From: Thinopyrum elongatum | Lineage: Eukaryota > Streptophyta > Magnoliopsida > Poales > Poaceae | NCBI GenBank assembly: GCA_011799875.1 | Contig: CM022299.1 | Location: 335,342,409 to 335,406,408, forward strand | Reading direction: 5' to 3' | DNA: 64,000 nucleotides | Shown here: positions 32,237-42,406 of the stretch, in pieces | Position numbering within the stretch: position 1 is the stretch's first letter | Layout of the letters: the number at the start of each line of letters is the position of its first letter | Notes under the pieces: generated by a model | Databases searched by the model: none | What the model was told of the DNA's origin: nothing | Seen by the model: only the letters and a program-made list of their open reading frames with translations | Translations under genes and position numbers: made by a program

Positions 32237-34289
32237 TGTGACGACCCCGGCTTAATCGTGCACTAACCATACACACAAATGCACACGATCAAGCCTAAGG
32301 ACTCACTTGAAGATATCACAACACAACTCTAAAACATAAATAAAGTAATACAAGCTTTATATTACAAGCCAGGGCCTCGATGTTGTGGTTTCACCTACGT
32401 AGGGGGTTCCGGCATCAAAACAGATGACACGATCAAAGCCGTCTCGTCGTTCTGATCAACTTTCATGTTTTAAGTTTTTTGATCAGAGCTACGGTTTATT
32501 TTCTACGAATTTTCAAAGATTAAAGTATTTTCTGGAATTTACTTAAATTAACAGAATTATTGAAAATGAATTATGACATCAGCAAAGTGTAAGCATGACA
32601 TCAGCAGGTCAACAAACCCGCTGACTAGTCAAACCTGACCAGTGGGTCCAGTGGGTCCCACTGGTCAGTGACTGGACTAATTAGCAGTGGTTAATTTAAC
32701 TAACTAACCTAATTAACTAGCGGGACCCACCTGGCAGTGTCTAACTTAATTAACAGATTAGTTTAAAATCCTAATTAGTTTAATTAGCGTAGGGGGCACA
32801 CACGTCAGCGTCTGTGTGTGAACAGTAATGGCGTTGACCCGGTCAACAAAGTCAACCCAGGGCCAGGGGACCCACTGGCAGCCTCACTGCGGTGAGCCCC
32901 ACGCCTGCCAGGTCAGCGGCGCCGCCGGAGAAGCTCCGGCGAGCGCGTTCGCGGCGGTCCTTCGCCGGAGTGCGTCGGGCTTTCCCTACGGGGCTCCGTG
33001 CGTTCAAACGAGCGACGGACGCCGCGTCCAAATAATCTATCACGAGACCGCGGGGATGGCCGGAGTTGGCCGGACGACGAGGCGCCGCGACGGTGTTCTC
33101 GGGTGTGCTATGGTTACGGCGATGCACGGCTCGAAAGGTTTCACGGAGGGCACCGACCGCACCCTAGAGGTGCCCTGAGCACAATGACGCGCTCAGGTGG
33201 CCGTGATAACGAAGGGAGCTACAGCAACGAGCTCATTGGCGGCAACCGAAGTACGGCAGCAGCAGGAGGTCGGCTGGGCGCGGGAACAAAGAGGAAAATG
33301 GTGTGGGAGGAAGCGGAGCTCACCGCGCGGGCTCATGGAGGCCCCTCGGTGAACGGTAGCGCAGAGGGAGGCCGCAGTCATCGGAGATCGCCGGCGACAG
33401 AGAGGTTGAAGAAGGGGCCGATGCCGGTGATGTAGGGGGTCCCGGCTCGGTTCGGTGGTCGATGAAGTTGAGGTAGACGGCAGCGGCGCTCCCAGACAAC
33501 CTGGAGAGGCTCGAGGTGGTCGGTGACCGCGGTAATGTCGAGTGGTGGCGACGGCTCGTTCGGCCTCGCAGAAAAGGGAAGGGGGCGAGGCGAGGGACAA
33601 GGCGATGGGGAGCGAGGAGGAGTGGGGGAGAGTGAGCAGGGGGGTCCAAGGGGGAAGAACGGGGCGGCCTTATCCCCTCGCGGCGCCCGCTGCGTCGCGG
33701 TGTCGAGCGATGGCTGGCGCGAGCGCGGTCGACCATGGGGAGGACGACACCGAGGCGAGGTAGGTGGGGGGGGAGGCCTGCTGGGCTGCCTGGGCCGCAC
33801 TGTGGCTTCGGCCCAGTGCCAGGTAAGCCTATGCCCTTTTCTATTTTTCTGCTTTTCTTTTTATTTATTAACAGAAGCTGTATAGAAATAATTAGGGCTA
33901 CCAAAACACTTTTGATAAATGTGGGACTAGGCCACATAAATACTTTGTGAATTTTGTCACTGCCACAAAATGTTTTAGGGCAATTGGAAGTGCCTAGGTA
34001 ATTTTGTAAATTGAATAAGGCAAGATAAATGCTGCTGGACCACCAAAATAAAATCCAGGGGCATTCTGGGAAATTTGGTAAGGTTGGTTCCAATTTTATA
34101 ATTGCCTTGAGATTATTTGCAACATGGTGAACTATTTTTCAGAAATTTTGGTGCAACTTTATTTTGCAATTGAATTTGAATTGATTTCAGGGAGAAATTT
34201 GAATTGTGGTGTTTGAACACTGTGATCAGGAAATGCAAATGATGATGACTTTGCACTGATCATAAGGAATTACTGTAGTGTGATGCTGG
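32237..34289 (-). repeat. Element C, 5' LTR (element orientation), end trimmed
   Basis: Starts (plus strand) TGTGACGACCCCGG like 26964. Matches the other LTR through GTGATGCTGG, then passes straight into element D sequence CCAGAGGTGATCGAG. Confidence 0.88.
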
Positions 34290-35125
34290 CCAGAGGTGAT
34301 CGAGCGTGTTGGGTAACAGTAGTGCACCCCTGCAGGGAAGAATAATCTATCGATAGCCGGTCCTACGGTAAAGGACGCTCAGTTTGGTATCCCGATCTAT
34401 TACTTGAACTGGATACCTGTTTAATTAATTGAAGCTCTGGGCTCGCCTTCTCGCTGGGAGTCGAGGAAGGATCTCTAGGCTTTGCCTCAACATGATTACT
34501 TAATAAAAATGCTTTCTATACTCTTCTAACTGCTGCAAGATGATGGCTTCATGAAGATGCTAGTCTTCGATAGGACTAGGCCTTCTCTCTATTCTGGCAT
34601 TTCTGCAGCCCAGTCCACATATACAGCCTCTCTTTGATAATGTTGCATATGTAGTGTAGATCCTCGCTTGCTGAGTACTTCGGATGAGTACTCACGGTTG
34701 CTTTGTTACTTCTTTTCCCCCATACCCCATTTGATGTTACCTCAGACGGTGGAGATCAGGAGCCAGATGTCCCTGCAGGAGCTTACTACCAGGAGGGTCC
34801 AGACGGCACGTACTATTGGATCGAGCCAGCCGACCAGGAGTAGGATCGGAGGCCCCAGGCAGGAGGCCTTCGCCTTTCGATCTAGAGTCGTTGTTTGTGC
34901 TAGCCTTCTTAAGGCAAAACCTTGTCTAACTATGTCTGTACTCAGATATTATTTGTATGACTGACTTATGTATTCGGATCCTCGTGATCCCTGGTCTGTA
35001 ATATTGTGGATCTCCGTTTATTTGTGTTAGAGTTGTGTTGTGATATCTTCCCGTGAGTCCCTGTGCTTGATCGTGCATGTTTGCGTGTATGATTAGTGCA
35101 CGATTGAGTCGGGGGCGTCACAAGT

Positions 35126-35137
35126 TGGTATCAGAGC
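35126..35137 (+). promoter_or_regulatory. Primer-binding site, tRNA-iMet type (element D)
   Basis: TGGTATCAGAGC, three bases after the LTR end CA at 35122. This is the standard plant initiator-Met primer site. Confidence 0.92.
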
Positions 35138-35517
35138 CGACTGCCTGTAGGAAGCCCCCTTCCAATTCCTTGGCCGAAGTTGAGTCTAGACATCAAAAAA
35201 CTAATTTACTAACTTGACTGTGTGGCTTACGGGCCCACATCGCCAACTGGGTTGTATTAGGATCTTTTATTCCTCGTCTATACTCTGGGCCTCTGATCTC
35301 TCTTCTTTTCAGGTTAAATGAATTTTACTGACGCCGACACTTAGAATCTCGTAAATCTCGTCTACCCGGAGAGCTGGATATCTATGCTTACTTCCCTACC
35401 GTTGATCTAATTAGTCTGATAATCATTTTCCTTTCCATTGTTTTGTTTAACCTTTCTCTCCGAGTCGTATTATGCTTCTCATTGTCATTTGACAATCCTG
35501 AATTTCCTCTGTTTCAG

Positions 35518-36288
35518 ATGGATCGTTTGTTTCCACCACGTCCTACGATGCACCTTGTGCTTTGCACTTGGGCTCATGATGCCCCTGGTTTTCCAGCTGT
35601 TCTGATTGCCCTCCTGACCAGACTTGGCTACCGCTGGTACCCTGAGTACATGGTCTACGAGGATTACCGTTAGTTCAACCAGGAGCAGTACCATGCTGAT
35701 GTTCGTATCTATGATCAGCAAGATGACTCAGACACTGAGCTGGACCTTTTACATGGTATCGGCGTGACGATTAAGATGGCAGTCCATGATGCCTCCTACT
35801 CTGCTATTGCACGTCTCCCAGGAGAGTCCAGCGTTAGCTTGGATGCCTCTGAGTTCCGATACATTCCGTATGCCCCTGCTGGAGATGCTACTGGATACTA
35901 CACAGCTATCTGTGCCCCGTACGAGCATCGTCGATACGACCCGCACGTTCTGGTTCAGTGCACTCAGGCTCTGGATCGCACTGTTCATGCTCTTGCCGTC
36001 AAGTTGTTTGCCACTCGAGTACGTCTCTACGATGCTATGACACAGTTGCTACCAGCTGTTCATGCAGGGATACATCCGGAGTACATCCTTTACCCGCGCA
36101 GGACTCAGATGTATGCTGGTATTGATTGGCCTGCTGTTGGAGGTCACACACCTACACGTGGACCTCTTCTTACAGCTCGAGACCGGGTTCTGCATCAGAG
36201 TGCACATGGAGCGCAAGATCCTTCCGCGACGAACATTCGTCGTCCGCACTCGCAGTTATCCCATTTCAATGGTTTCCCCCGACGTTGA
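35518..36288 (+). pseudogene. Extra ORF of unknown function between PBS and gag of element D
   Basis: About 257 codons from ATG at 35518, open except for one TAG at 35671 that splits it after residue 51 (Y-R-stop-F-N-Q-E-Q-Y; CAG expected). The ATG directly follows a good 3' splice site (CCTCTGTTTCAG), so it may be expressed from a spliced RNA. Residues include W-A-H-D-A-P-G-F-P, E-F-R-Y-I-P-Y-A-P, Y-Y-T-A-I-C-A-P-Y-E-H and a Q-T-hydrophobic V-H-A-L-A-V helix region; no zinc finger, protease or transmembrane segment is seen. Chromoviruses normally lack such an ORF before gag. Its good length and regular codon structure argue for selection in the past. Confidence 0.5.
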
Positions 36289-36537
36289 CGTAGCCTTTGC
36301 TATGTCTCGTTGTGTACTTCCTTACCGCGTGCCTGCACGCCGCCTAGCATGTCTAGCTTTTAAATTTGCGCCGTTATGCTGTCCGCATGTACCCGACTCC
36401 GTGTATGGATCTGTATGTCTTAATTGACTACTGTTAAGTATCTGTTACACTGCTTAATTATTGTCGTGTTACATCATGCTTGTCGCTAAACACTCGCAAT
36501 TGCTTTTACTAAACTACCCCTGTTGATACTTAGCAGG

Positions 36538-37485
36538 ATGGTTAGACCAGGTGGTCGTGGTCATGGTCGTGGCCCTGAACACCCACCACCGCCAGATTAT
36601 ATGGCAGCTATGATGCAACAATTCGAGCTCAACCGCCAGTTCATGACTGGGATCATGGCTCAGTTTCCGCATCAGAACAACCAGAACCAGAACCATGCTG
36701 CAATAACTCTGTCGGAATTTGTGCGTCTTAACCCCACTCAATTCCATAACTCTGACAAGCCACTGGATGCTGATGACTGGATTCGCGACATCACTCACGA
36801 GATGGAGTCTGCAAATGTCTCCCCTGCCAACTTTGTCACCTTCGCATCCTTTTTCTTAAAGGGTCCCGCTGCTCAATGGTGGGACACACACAAGCGTACA
36901 CTGCCTGTTGGAACAGTAGTTACCTGGCCTGAGTTCCAGGCTGCTTTTCGTGCCCGTTATATTCCTCAAGGAATCATGGACTGGATGAAAACCCAGTTCC
37001 GCAACCTCACCCAGGGCAACAAGACTGTCGAAGCCTATCCGCGGGAATTCCTTGACCTATCCCGCTATGCTGAAGAAGACATCGCCACAGATGCCCGTAG
37101 ACAAGAGAAGTTTTGTAATGGACTCCACCCAGACATCGAGCTTACACTTGCTGCTCAAGACTTCAATGACTTTTCTACTCTTGTGAACAAGGCTATTCTG
37201 GTTGAGACCGCTCAGATGAAGCATAAGGACTCGCAGAAGCGTATCATGATGTTGGCTCATCTTTGGGCTCAGCACAAAAGCGTCGAGCCTGGATTCCCAA
37301 CAACGTGTTCCGTTCAGCTGCCCTTGCGCCAAAGAACAACTAGGCTGCACCACGTCTGCCTCCTCCACCACGAAGGCAGCCAAGAGCTCAAACTGTTCCA
37401 CCCAATGCTCCTCTTTGTCCTGAAGATGGTCTGTGCTTCAAGTGCCGCAAACCAGGACACCTTGCTAAGGACTGCCGCCAGACTT
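36538..37485 (+). pseudogene. gag of element D (capsid and zinc knuckle)
   Basis: Starts MVRPGGRGHGRGPEHPPPP after an acceptor-like TTAGCAG. The capsid-type retrotransposon gag domain includes A-Q-W-W-D-T-H, W-P-E-F-Q-A-A-F-R-A-R-Y-I-P and K-F-C-N-G-L (residues ~60-235). A frameshift near 37250 separates it from the Pro-rich linker and the zinc knuckle C-F-K-C-R-K-P-G-H-L-A-K-D-C (CX2CX4HX4C, 37434-37475). A TAG at 37483-37485 follows. Gag would form the cytoplasmic particle that packages the RNA. The copy is not functional. Confidence 0.88.
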
Positions 37486-37493
37486 AGAATCAG

Positions 37494-37994
37494 TTGGCTT
37501 TCCCTCGTACCGGCCGTGACAATGGTCGTGGCAACAATCAGGCCCGCAACTATAATATTGGGTCTGCTGCTCATGGTCGTGGACATGCTTACAACATTGA
37601 TATTGAAGAAGTCCAGGATCAACCTGCTACTGTGATGGGTACCCTTCTCGTTAACTCAGTACCTGCTTCTGTTTTATTTGATTCAGGAGCATCACATTCA
37701 TTCATCTCTGGAAAATTTGCATTCATGCATGGCATTCGATATGAGAAGATGCATACTCCATTAGTCGTTAAAACTCCCGGAGGTCATTGTCATGCTGACG
37801 TGATAGCACCTGACGTTACCATCGAAATTAAAGGATTGGAATTCCTTGCCTCACCCATCGTCTTGAAATCCTCCACCATAGACCTCATCCTCGGAATGGA
37901 TTGGTTGAAGGCTCATATAGCTTTGATCAATTGTGCCACTAAAGTCGTCCAACTTCTTCACCCCTCCGATGAGATAGTGAACTACACCGCCTGA
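37494..37994 (+). pseudogene. Aspartic protease region of element D
   Basis: Open to TGA at 37992. Contains the catalytic motif L-F-D-S-G-A-S-H-S-F-I-S and the flap/second-half motif L-I-L-G-M-D-W-L, as in plant gypsy retropepsins. It is in the same frame as the zinc knuckle but cut off from it by a TAG, and cut off from RT by the stop at 37992-37994. The active-site motif itself is intact. Confidence 0.88.
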
Positions 37995-38036
37995 ATTACT
38001 CGGAATGCTGAAGCTCAGATATATGCTCTGAATGCT

Positions 38037-38847
38037 TTGAACGCCTCACCTCTGGAAGGAATCGAGAACGTTCCTATCGTTCGAGATTTTCCGGACGTTT
38101 TCCCGGAAGAACTTCCAGGAATACCCCCGGTTAGAGCTGTCGAGTTTGTCATTGACTTGAAGCCTGGCACTACCCCTATTGCGAAGCGTCCTTATAAGAT
38201 GCCGCCGCATGAACTCCTTGAACTTAAGGAAGAAATCGACAAGTCACTTAAGAAAGGTTTCATCCGCCCCAGTTCCTCTACTTGGGGAGCACCTTCACTC
38301 TTCGTTAAGAAGAAGGATGGAACTAACCAATTGGTTCAGGATTATCGGCCCTTTAACCAAGCCACAATCCAAAATAAATACCCACTGCCCCGGATCAATG
38401 ATCTTTATGATCAGCTTGCTGGATCCTCTGCCTTCTCAAAACTCAACTTGAGGTTGGGTTATCATCAGATCCGTGTTCGCGATGAGGATATCCCAAAGAC
38501 TGCCTTTGTTACTCGATATGGATCTTATGAGTACACCGTTATGTCTTTTGGCTTAACAAATGCTCCAGCAACCTTCTCCCGGTTGATGAACTATATCTTC
38601 ATGGATTACCTTGACAAATTCGTCGTGGTTTATTTGGATGATATCCTTATATATTCCAAGAATGAAGAAGAACATGCTGAACATCTTTGGCTTGTGTTGG
38701 AGAAGCTTCGGGAACACCAGCTTTACGCCAAGTACTCCTAAGTGTGAATTCTGGTTATCTGAAGTGACCTACCTTGGTCATGTGATTTCCAAGAATGGCA
38801 TTGCTGTTAACCCTGAGCGAGTACAGGCTATTCTTGACTGGACTCTG
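38037..38847 (+). pseudogene. Reverse transcriptase of element D
   Basis: Begins within the protease-RT linker ([14 protein letters not shown]) and shows the RT blocks [24 protein letters not shown] and Y-L-D-D-I-L-I-Y-S (38631-38660). In block A the usual K-x-D-L-x-S-G-Y is K-L-N-L-R-L-G-Y: the catalytic Asp is Asn (codon 38445-38447). A one-base insertion near 38736 shifts frame, after which K-C-E-F-W-L…[10 protein letters not shown] continues to 38847, where an inverted LTR piece begins. The enzyme would be inactive. Confidence 0.9.
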
Positions 38848-40352
38848 GTAGTGCATATAGGGCATGTCGACCCACTCAGATCAAATACCCAAATCCAATA
38901 GGCTCATTTAATAACACGCGGAGACAATCAGAGTTTCTGAAGCTCCGCCACAATATCACACTTGAGTGCCCTTCCGGCACACCCAACATCATAGATCCCC
39001 TGCGGGTACCCATCAGGGTCGAACCGCCTGTAACAAAGGTCAAAGTAACCGTGTGGTCATAACATCAAGGGGGAAACCCCGAGGAATCACCCTCGGTGGA
39101 TTCCACTCGATGAAATCATTAGGGTGAACGTATGAGGCATCACCCTCGAGGTTCACACTGAGGGGTTGCACGACAGAGTCATATCAGAAGTGGAGAAGGG
39201 GGAATCACCCTCGATGACCACGACCGAACAGCTACAATGCAGAGTATTCATCAGGAGTGCGTTACGAGGTATCGCCCTCGGCACTCGATAGTAACTATGC
39301 AGAGTCGTACAACTAAGGGGGTGAAGTGATGTGTCGGTCTCTGGTCGACGATCACATTGATCGAGTCGTCGATGATCAACCAGGGGCAACAAGGGTAAGG
39401 TGGTGGGGGTCACTGATGGTTCGCTACCAACTTATACTAAGCAGTTTAACATAGGCAGGTAAGGTAACAATAAACATGTTACAAAAGCAGGTTATGCATC
39501 AGAATAGGAGCAAACATTAACAATAGCAAAATCTAATGCAAGTAGGAGAAATGGAATGGGCGATATCTGGATGCTCAAGGGGGGGGGCTTGCCTGGTTGC
39601 TCTAGCAAAGAGGAGGGGTCGTCAACGGGCTGCTCGTCTGGAGCGTAGTCGTACTCAGCTGCAACGACGTCGGTCTCGGCGTCTATCGAGAGAGGAGGGG
39701 GGAAGAAACAATAAATTCACGGCAATGATGCAAACAATATGCATGACGTGTCTAAATGATATGCAGAGGTGTTCTACTGCCTAACTAAATGATTTAGTTA
39801 ATTTAGGAATTTATTTGGATTTATTTTATTAAAGTTGAGCACTATTCATTTATTGAAATCAGTCTAAAAGTTCCATGTTCAGGTAGCTAAGTGCACCTGA
39901 CAGATGAACGGACCACGTATTCGGATTCGTCTTGTTGTTCTGATCAACTTTCATGTATAAAGTTTTTCGATCTGAGCTACGGTTTATTTTATACGACTTT
40001 CTAAAGTTTTAATCATTTTCTGTAATTTATTTAATTACATAAATACGAATTATCCAGAACAGTGTGAGATGACGCAAGCATGATGTCAGAGGTGACATCA
40101 ACAGGTCAACTGGTCGGTTGACCAGTCAAACCTGACAGGTGGGTCCAATGGGACCCACATGTCATTGACTGAGCTAACTAAACAGAGTTAAATTAACCTA
40201 ACTAACCTAATTAGCAAGTGGGGCCCAGCAGTCAGTGGGTGATTAGTGTTTAAACTAATTAATTAACTAATTAACAGATTATCTATTTATTTTAATTCAT
40301 TTATTTATACGGGACCCACATGTCATAGACACGGGGCCACTGACTGACCTGC
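38848..40352 (-). other. Inverted LTR fragment replacing part of pol in element D
   Basis: This 1.5-kb stretch is the reverse complement of LTR positions equivalent to about 25195-26711, including the exon-like block (39593-39682, minus) and the four palindromes (39080-39280). It is neither a complete LTR nor flanked by LTR ends. About 35 codons of pol between V-Q-A-I-L-D-W and F-E-W-T-E-K are missing at the site. It looks like a deletion repaired with copied LTR sequence, rather than an ordinary insertion. Confidence 0.85.
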
Positions 40353-42369
40353 TCCACAAAGGTGTTAGGTTTGAGTGGACAGAAAAATGTCAAGAAAGCT
40401 TTCAGACGCTAAAAGATAAGTTGACATCTGCCCTAGTGCTAGCACCCCCGGATACTCGCAAGGACTTCGTGATATACTGTGATGCATCTCGTCAAGGATT
40501 AGGCTGTGTCCTAATGCAAGAGCGCAAAGTGATTGCTTATGGCTCTCGACAATTGCGTCCTCACGAAGAAAATTATCCAGTGCATGATCTCGAACTTTAT
40601 GCGGTTATTTATGCTCTGAAGCTATGGCGACATTACCTTCTCGGTAACTATTGCGAGATATACACGGATCATCAGAGTTTGAAGTATCTATATACTCAAC
40701 CCGATCTGAACCTTCGTCAACAAAGATGGCTCGAGACAATAGCCGATTATGATATGAATATCTCATACACCCCTGGCAAGGCCAATGTAATGGCTGATGC
40801 TTTGAGTCGCAAGGCTTATTGCAGCAACCTTATGGTTCGGGAAGCACAACCTATGCTTTATGAAGAGCTTCGCAAGTTGAACCTCCATATTGTTCCACAG
40901 GGTTATCTCAATACCCTGGTTGTTGAACCGGATCTTGAGCACAGCATTAAGACTATACAAAGGTATGACTCTGAAGTTGAAAGGATTAAGCGATACCTCG
41001 AAAAAGGTAAGCCGTCGAAATTCCATCTTGATAATGATTGGGTCCTATTCTTCCAACGCCGTCTCTTCGTACCCAAATTCAAGGATGAGAGAGAACACGT
41101 TATGAAAGAAGCTCATGACACACCTCTGTCAATTCATCCTGGTAGCACAAAGATGTACCATGACATTTGTCAGAGATACTGGTGGCCTAATATGAAGCGA
41201 GACATTGCTCGATATGTTTCTGAGTGTGACGTTTGCCGTCGCATTAAAGCAGAACATCAAAGACCTTCTGGAACTCTGCAACCCCTTGATATTCCTGAAT
41301 GGAAATGGGACAAAGTCCAAATGGATTTCATTACTGGTTTTCCTAGATCTCAGAAGGGTCATGATGCTATCTTTGTCGTCATTGACCGATTCTCAAAGGT
41401 TGCTCACTTTCTGCCAGTCAAGGAGACAAAGTCTGCTAGTCAGTTAGCAGACTTATATGTTTCCCGAATTGTGTCACTCCACGGTGTTCCGTTGGAGATC
41501 AGTTCGGATCCTTGCAGCCTCTTTACCTCCAGGTTCTGGCAAAATTTCCAAGAAGCTATGGGAACTCATCTATCCTTCAGCACCACTTTTCACCCTTAGT
41601 CTCAGGGTCAAGTCGAATGAGTTAATCAAGTGCTCGAAGATATGCTTCGAGCTTGCGTCATCTCCTTCGGTAAGAAGTGGGAGGAATCTCTCCCGTATGC
41701 CGAATTCTCTTACAAAAATAGCTACCAAGCTAGTCTGAAGATGGTACCATTTGAAGTTCTTTATGGACGTAAGTGTCGAACCCCTCTGAATTGGTCAGAA
41801 ACTAGGGAACGCTCACTCATCGGACCGGACATTGTTCAGCAAGCTAAAGAAAAAGTCCGCATCATCCGGGAACATTTGAAAACTGCTCAGTCTCGTCAGA
41901 AGAGCAACTATGACCGAAAGCACCAGGTAATGGTCTATCAGCCTGGCGAGCAAGCTTACCTCCACGTTACCCCGTTGAAAGGCACTCATCGGTTCGGAAT
42001 CAAGGGCAAGTTAGCTACTCGCTACATTGGCCCGTTCTGTATTCTTTCCAGTCGAGGAGAAGTGGCATATCAATTGCAATTGCCACCAAATCTTTCTCAA
42101 GTGCATGATGTCTTTCATGTATCCCAACTTCGTCGCTGCTTCAAGGATCCTATTCGAGCTGTGGATCATGAAATGCTTGAATTGCGGGAAGATCTATCTT
42201 ATCCAGAATAGCCCGTCCGTATTCTTGATCAAGCCGAACGTCGAACCCGTCAGGAGTCAATCAAATTCCTGAAAGTTCATTGGTTGAATCATTCTGAAGA
42301 TGAAGCCACTAGGGAACGCGAAGATCGTCTTCGTGAAGAATACCCTGCTTTCTTTCAGTCTTCCTCTTA
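40353..42369 (+). pseudogene. RNase H, integrase and chromodomain-like tail of element D
   Basis: RNase H: Y-C-D-A-S, D-L-E-L-Y-A-V, Y-T-D-H-Q-S-L and A-D-A-L-S-R. Integrase: zinc-binding H…H then C-D-V-C-R-R (41115-41240), core D in Q-M-D-F-I-T-G, D in S-S-D-P-C-S-L-F-T-S-R-F-W and the last E in Q-V-E followed by V-N-Q-V-L-E-D. TAG at 41597-41599 and TGA at 41618-41620 stand where Gln and Arg codons are usual. The GPF-type region G-P-F-C-I-L-S follows, then D-V-F-H-V-S-Q-L-R. After TAG at ~42209 a tail R-I-L-D-Q-A…I-K-F-L-K-V-H-W-L-N-H-S resembles the chromodomain of Tekay-type chromoviruses, thought to guide insertion to chromatin. Confidence 0.9.
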
Positions 42370-42406
42370 ATTCTCGGGACAGGAATTCTTGTTAGATGAG
42401 GAGAAT

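Larger units (their letters stand above)
26964..34289 (-). mobile_element. Non-autonomous gypsy element C, nested in the LTR of element D
   Basis: Direct LTRs at 26964-29042 and 32237-34289 surround 3194 bp of internal DNA. The PBS (TGGTATCAGAGCC on the minus strand at 32221-32233) places the 5' LTR at the right, so it reads leftwards. No gag or pol is present, so it depends on helper proteins. The LTR ends and leader resemble element D, which may be a helper relative. About 18 differences were counted by eye in the first ~530 LTR bases (about 3 percent), suggesting insertion of the order of a million years ago if usual grass rates apply. The right LTR lacks the last ~10 bases (GGGTGTTACA). 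Confidence 0.88.
25877..34843 (+). pseudogene. Acidic Tyr-rich spliced ORF in element D 5' LTR
   Basis: Block 1 at 25877-25966 after a pyrimidine tract and CGATAG; it encodes A-A-E-Y-D-Y and ends CCAG before GCAAGC. Block 2 at 34746-34843 after ACCTCAG; it encodes G-A-Y-Y-Q-E-G and ends A-D-Q-E-stop. Both acceptors and the donor keep phase 1, as in the solo LTR. Block 1 has TAG at 25927-25929 where the 3' LTR copy (44590-44592) and the inverted copy (39630-39632) have CAG, so this copy has a later nonsense mutation. Element C separates the two blocks. Confidence 0.45.
23742..35122 (+). repeat. Element D, 5' LTR, interrupted by element C
   Basis: Starts TGTAACACCCCATG, ends GGGGGCGTCACA. Bases 23742-26963 and 34290-35122 are the two halves. 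The first 2.7 kb matches 42407-45150 almost base for base with scattered substitutions. GC-rich block at 24200-25200; A+T-rich block with AATTAATTA at 25260-25370. Exon-like blocks and palindromes are given separately. Confidence 0.9.

Noticed and set aside
36279..36296. Shared word CCCGACGTTGACGTAGC between the end of D's extra ORF and the LTR exon-like block at 19551
   Set aside because: A single 17-base match with no extension on either side and in a different frame; chance is plausible in a window of this size.
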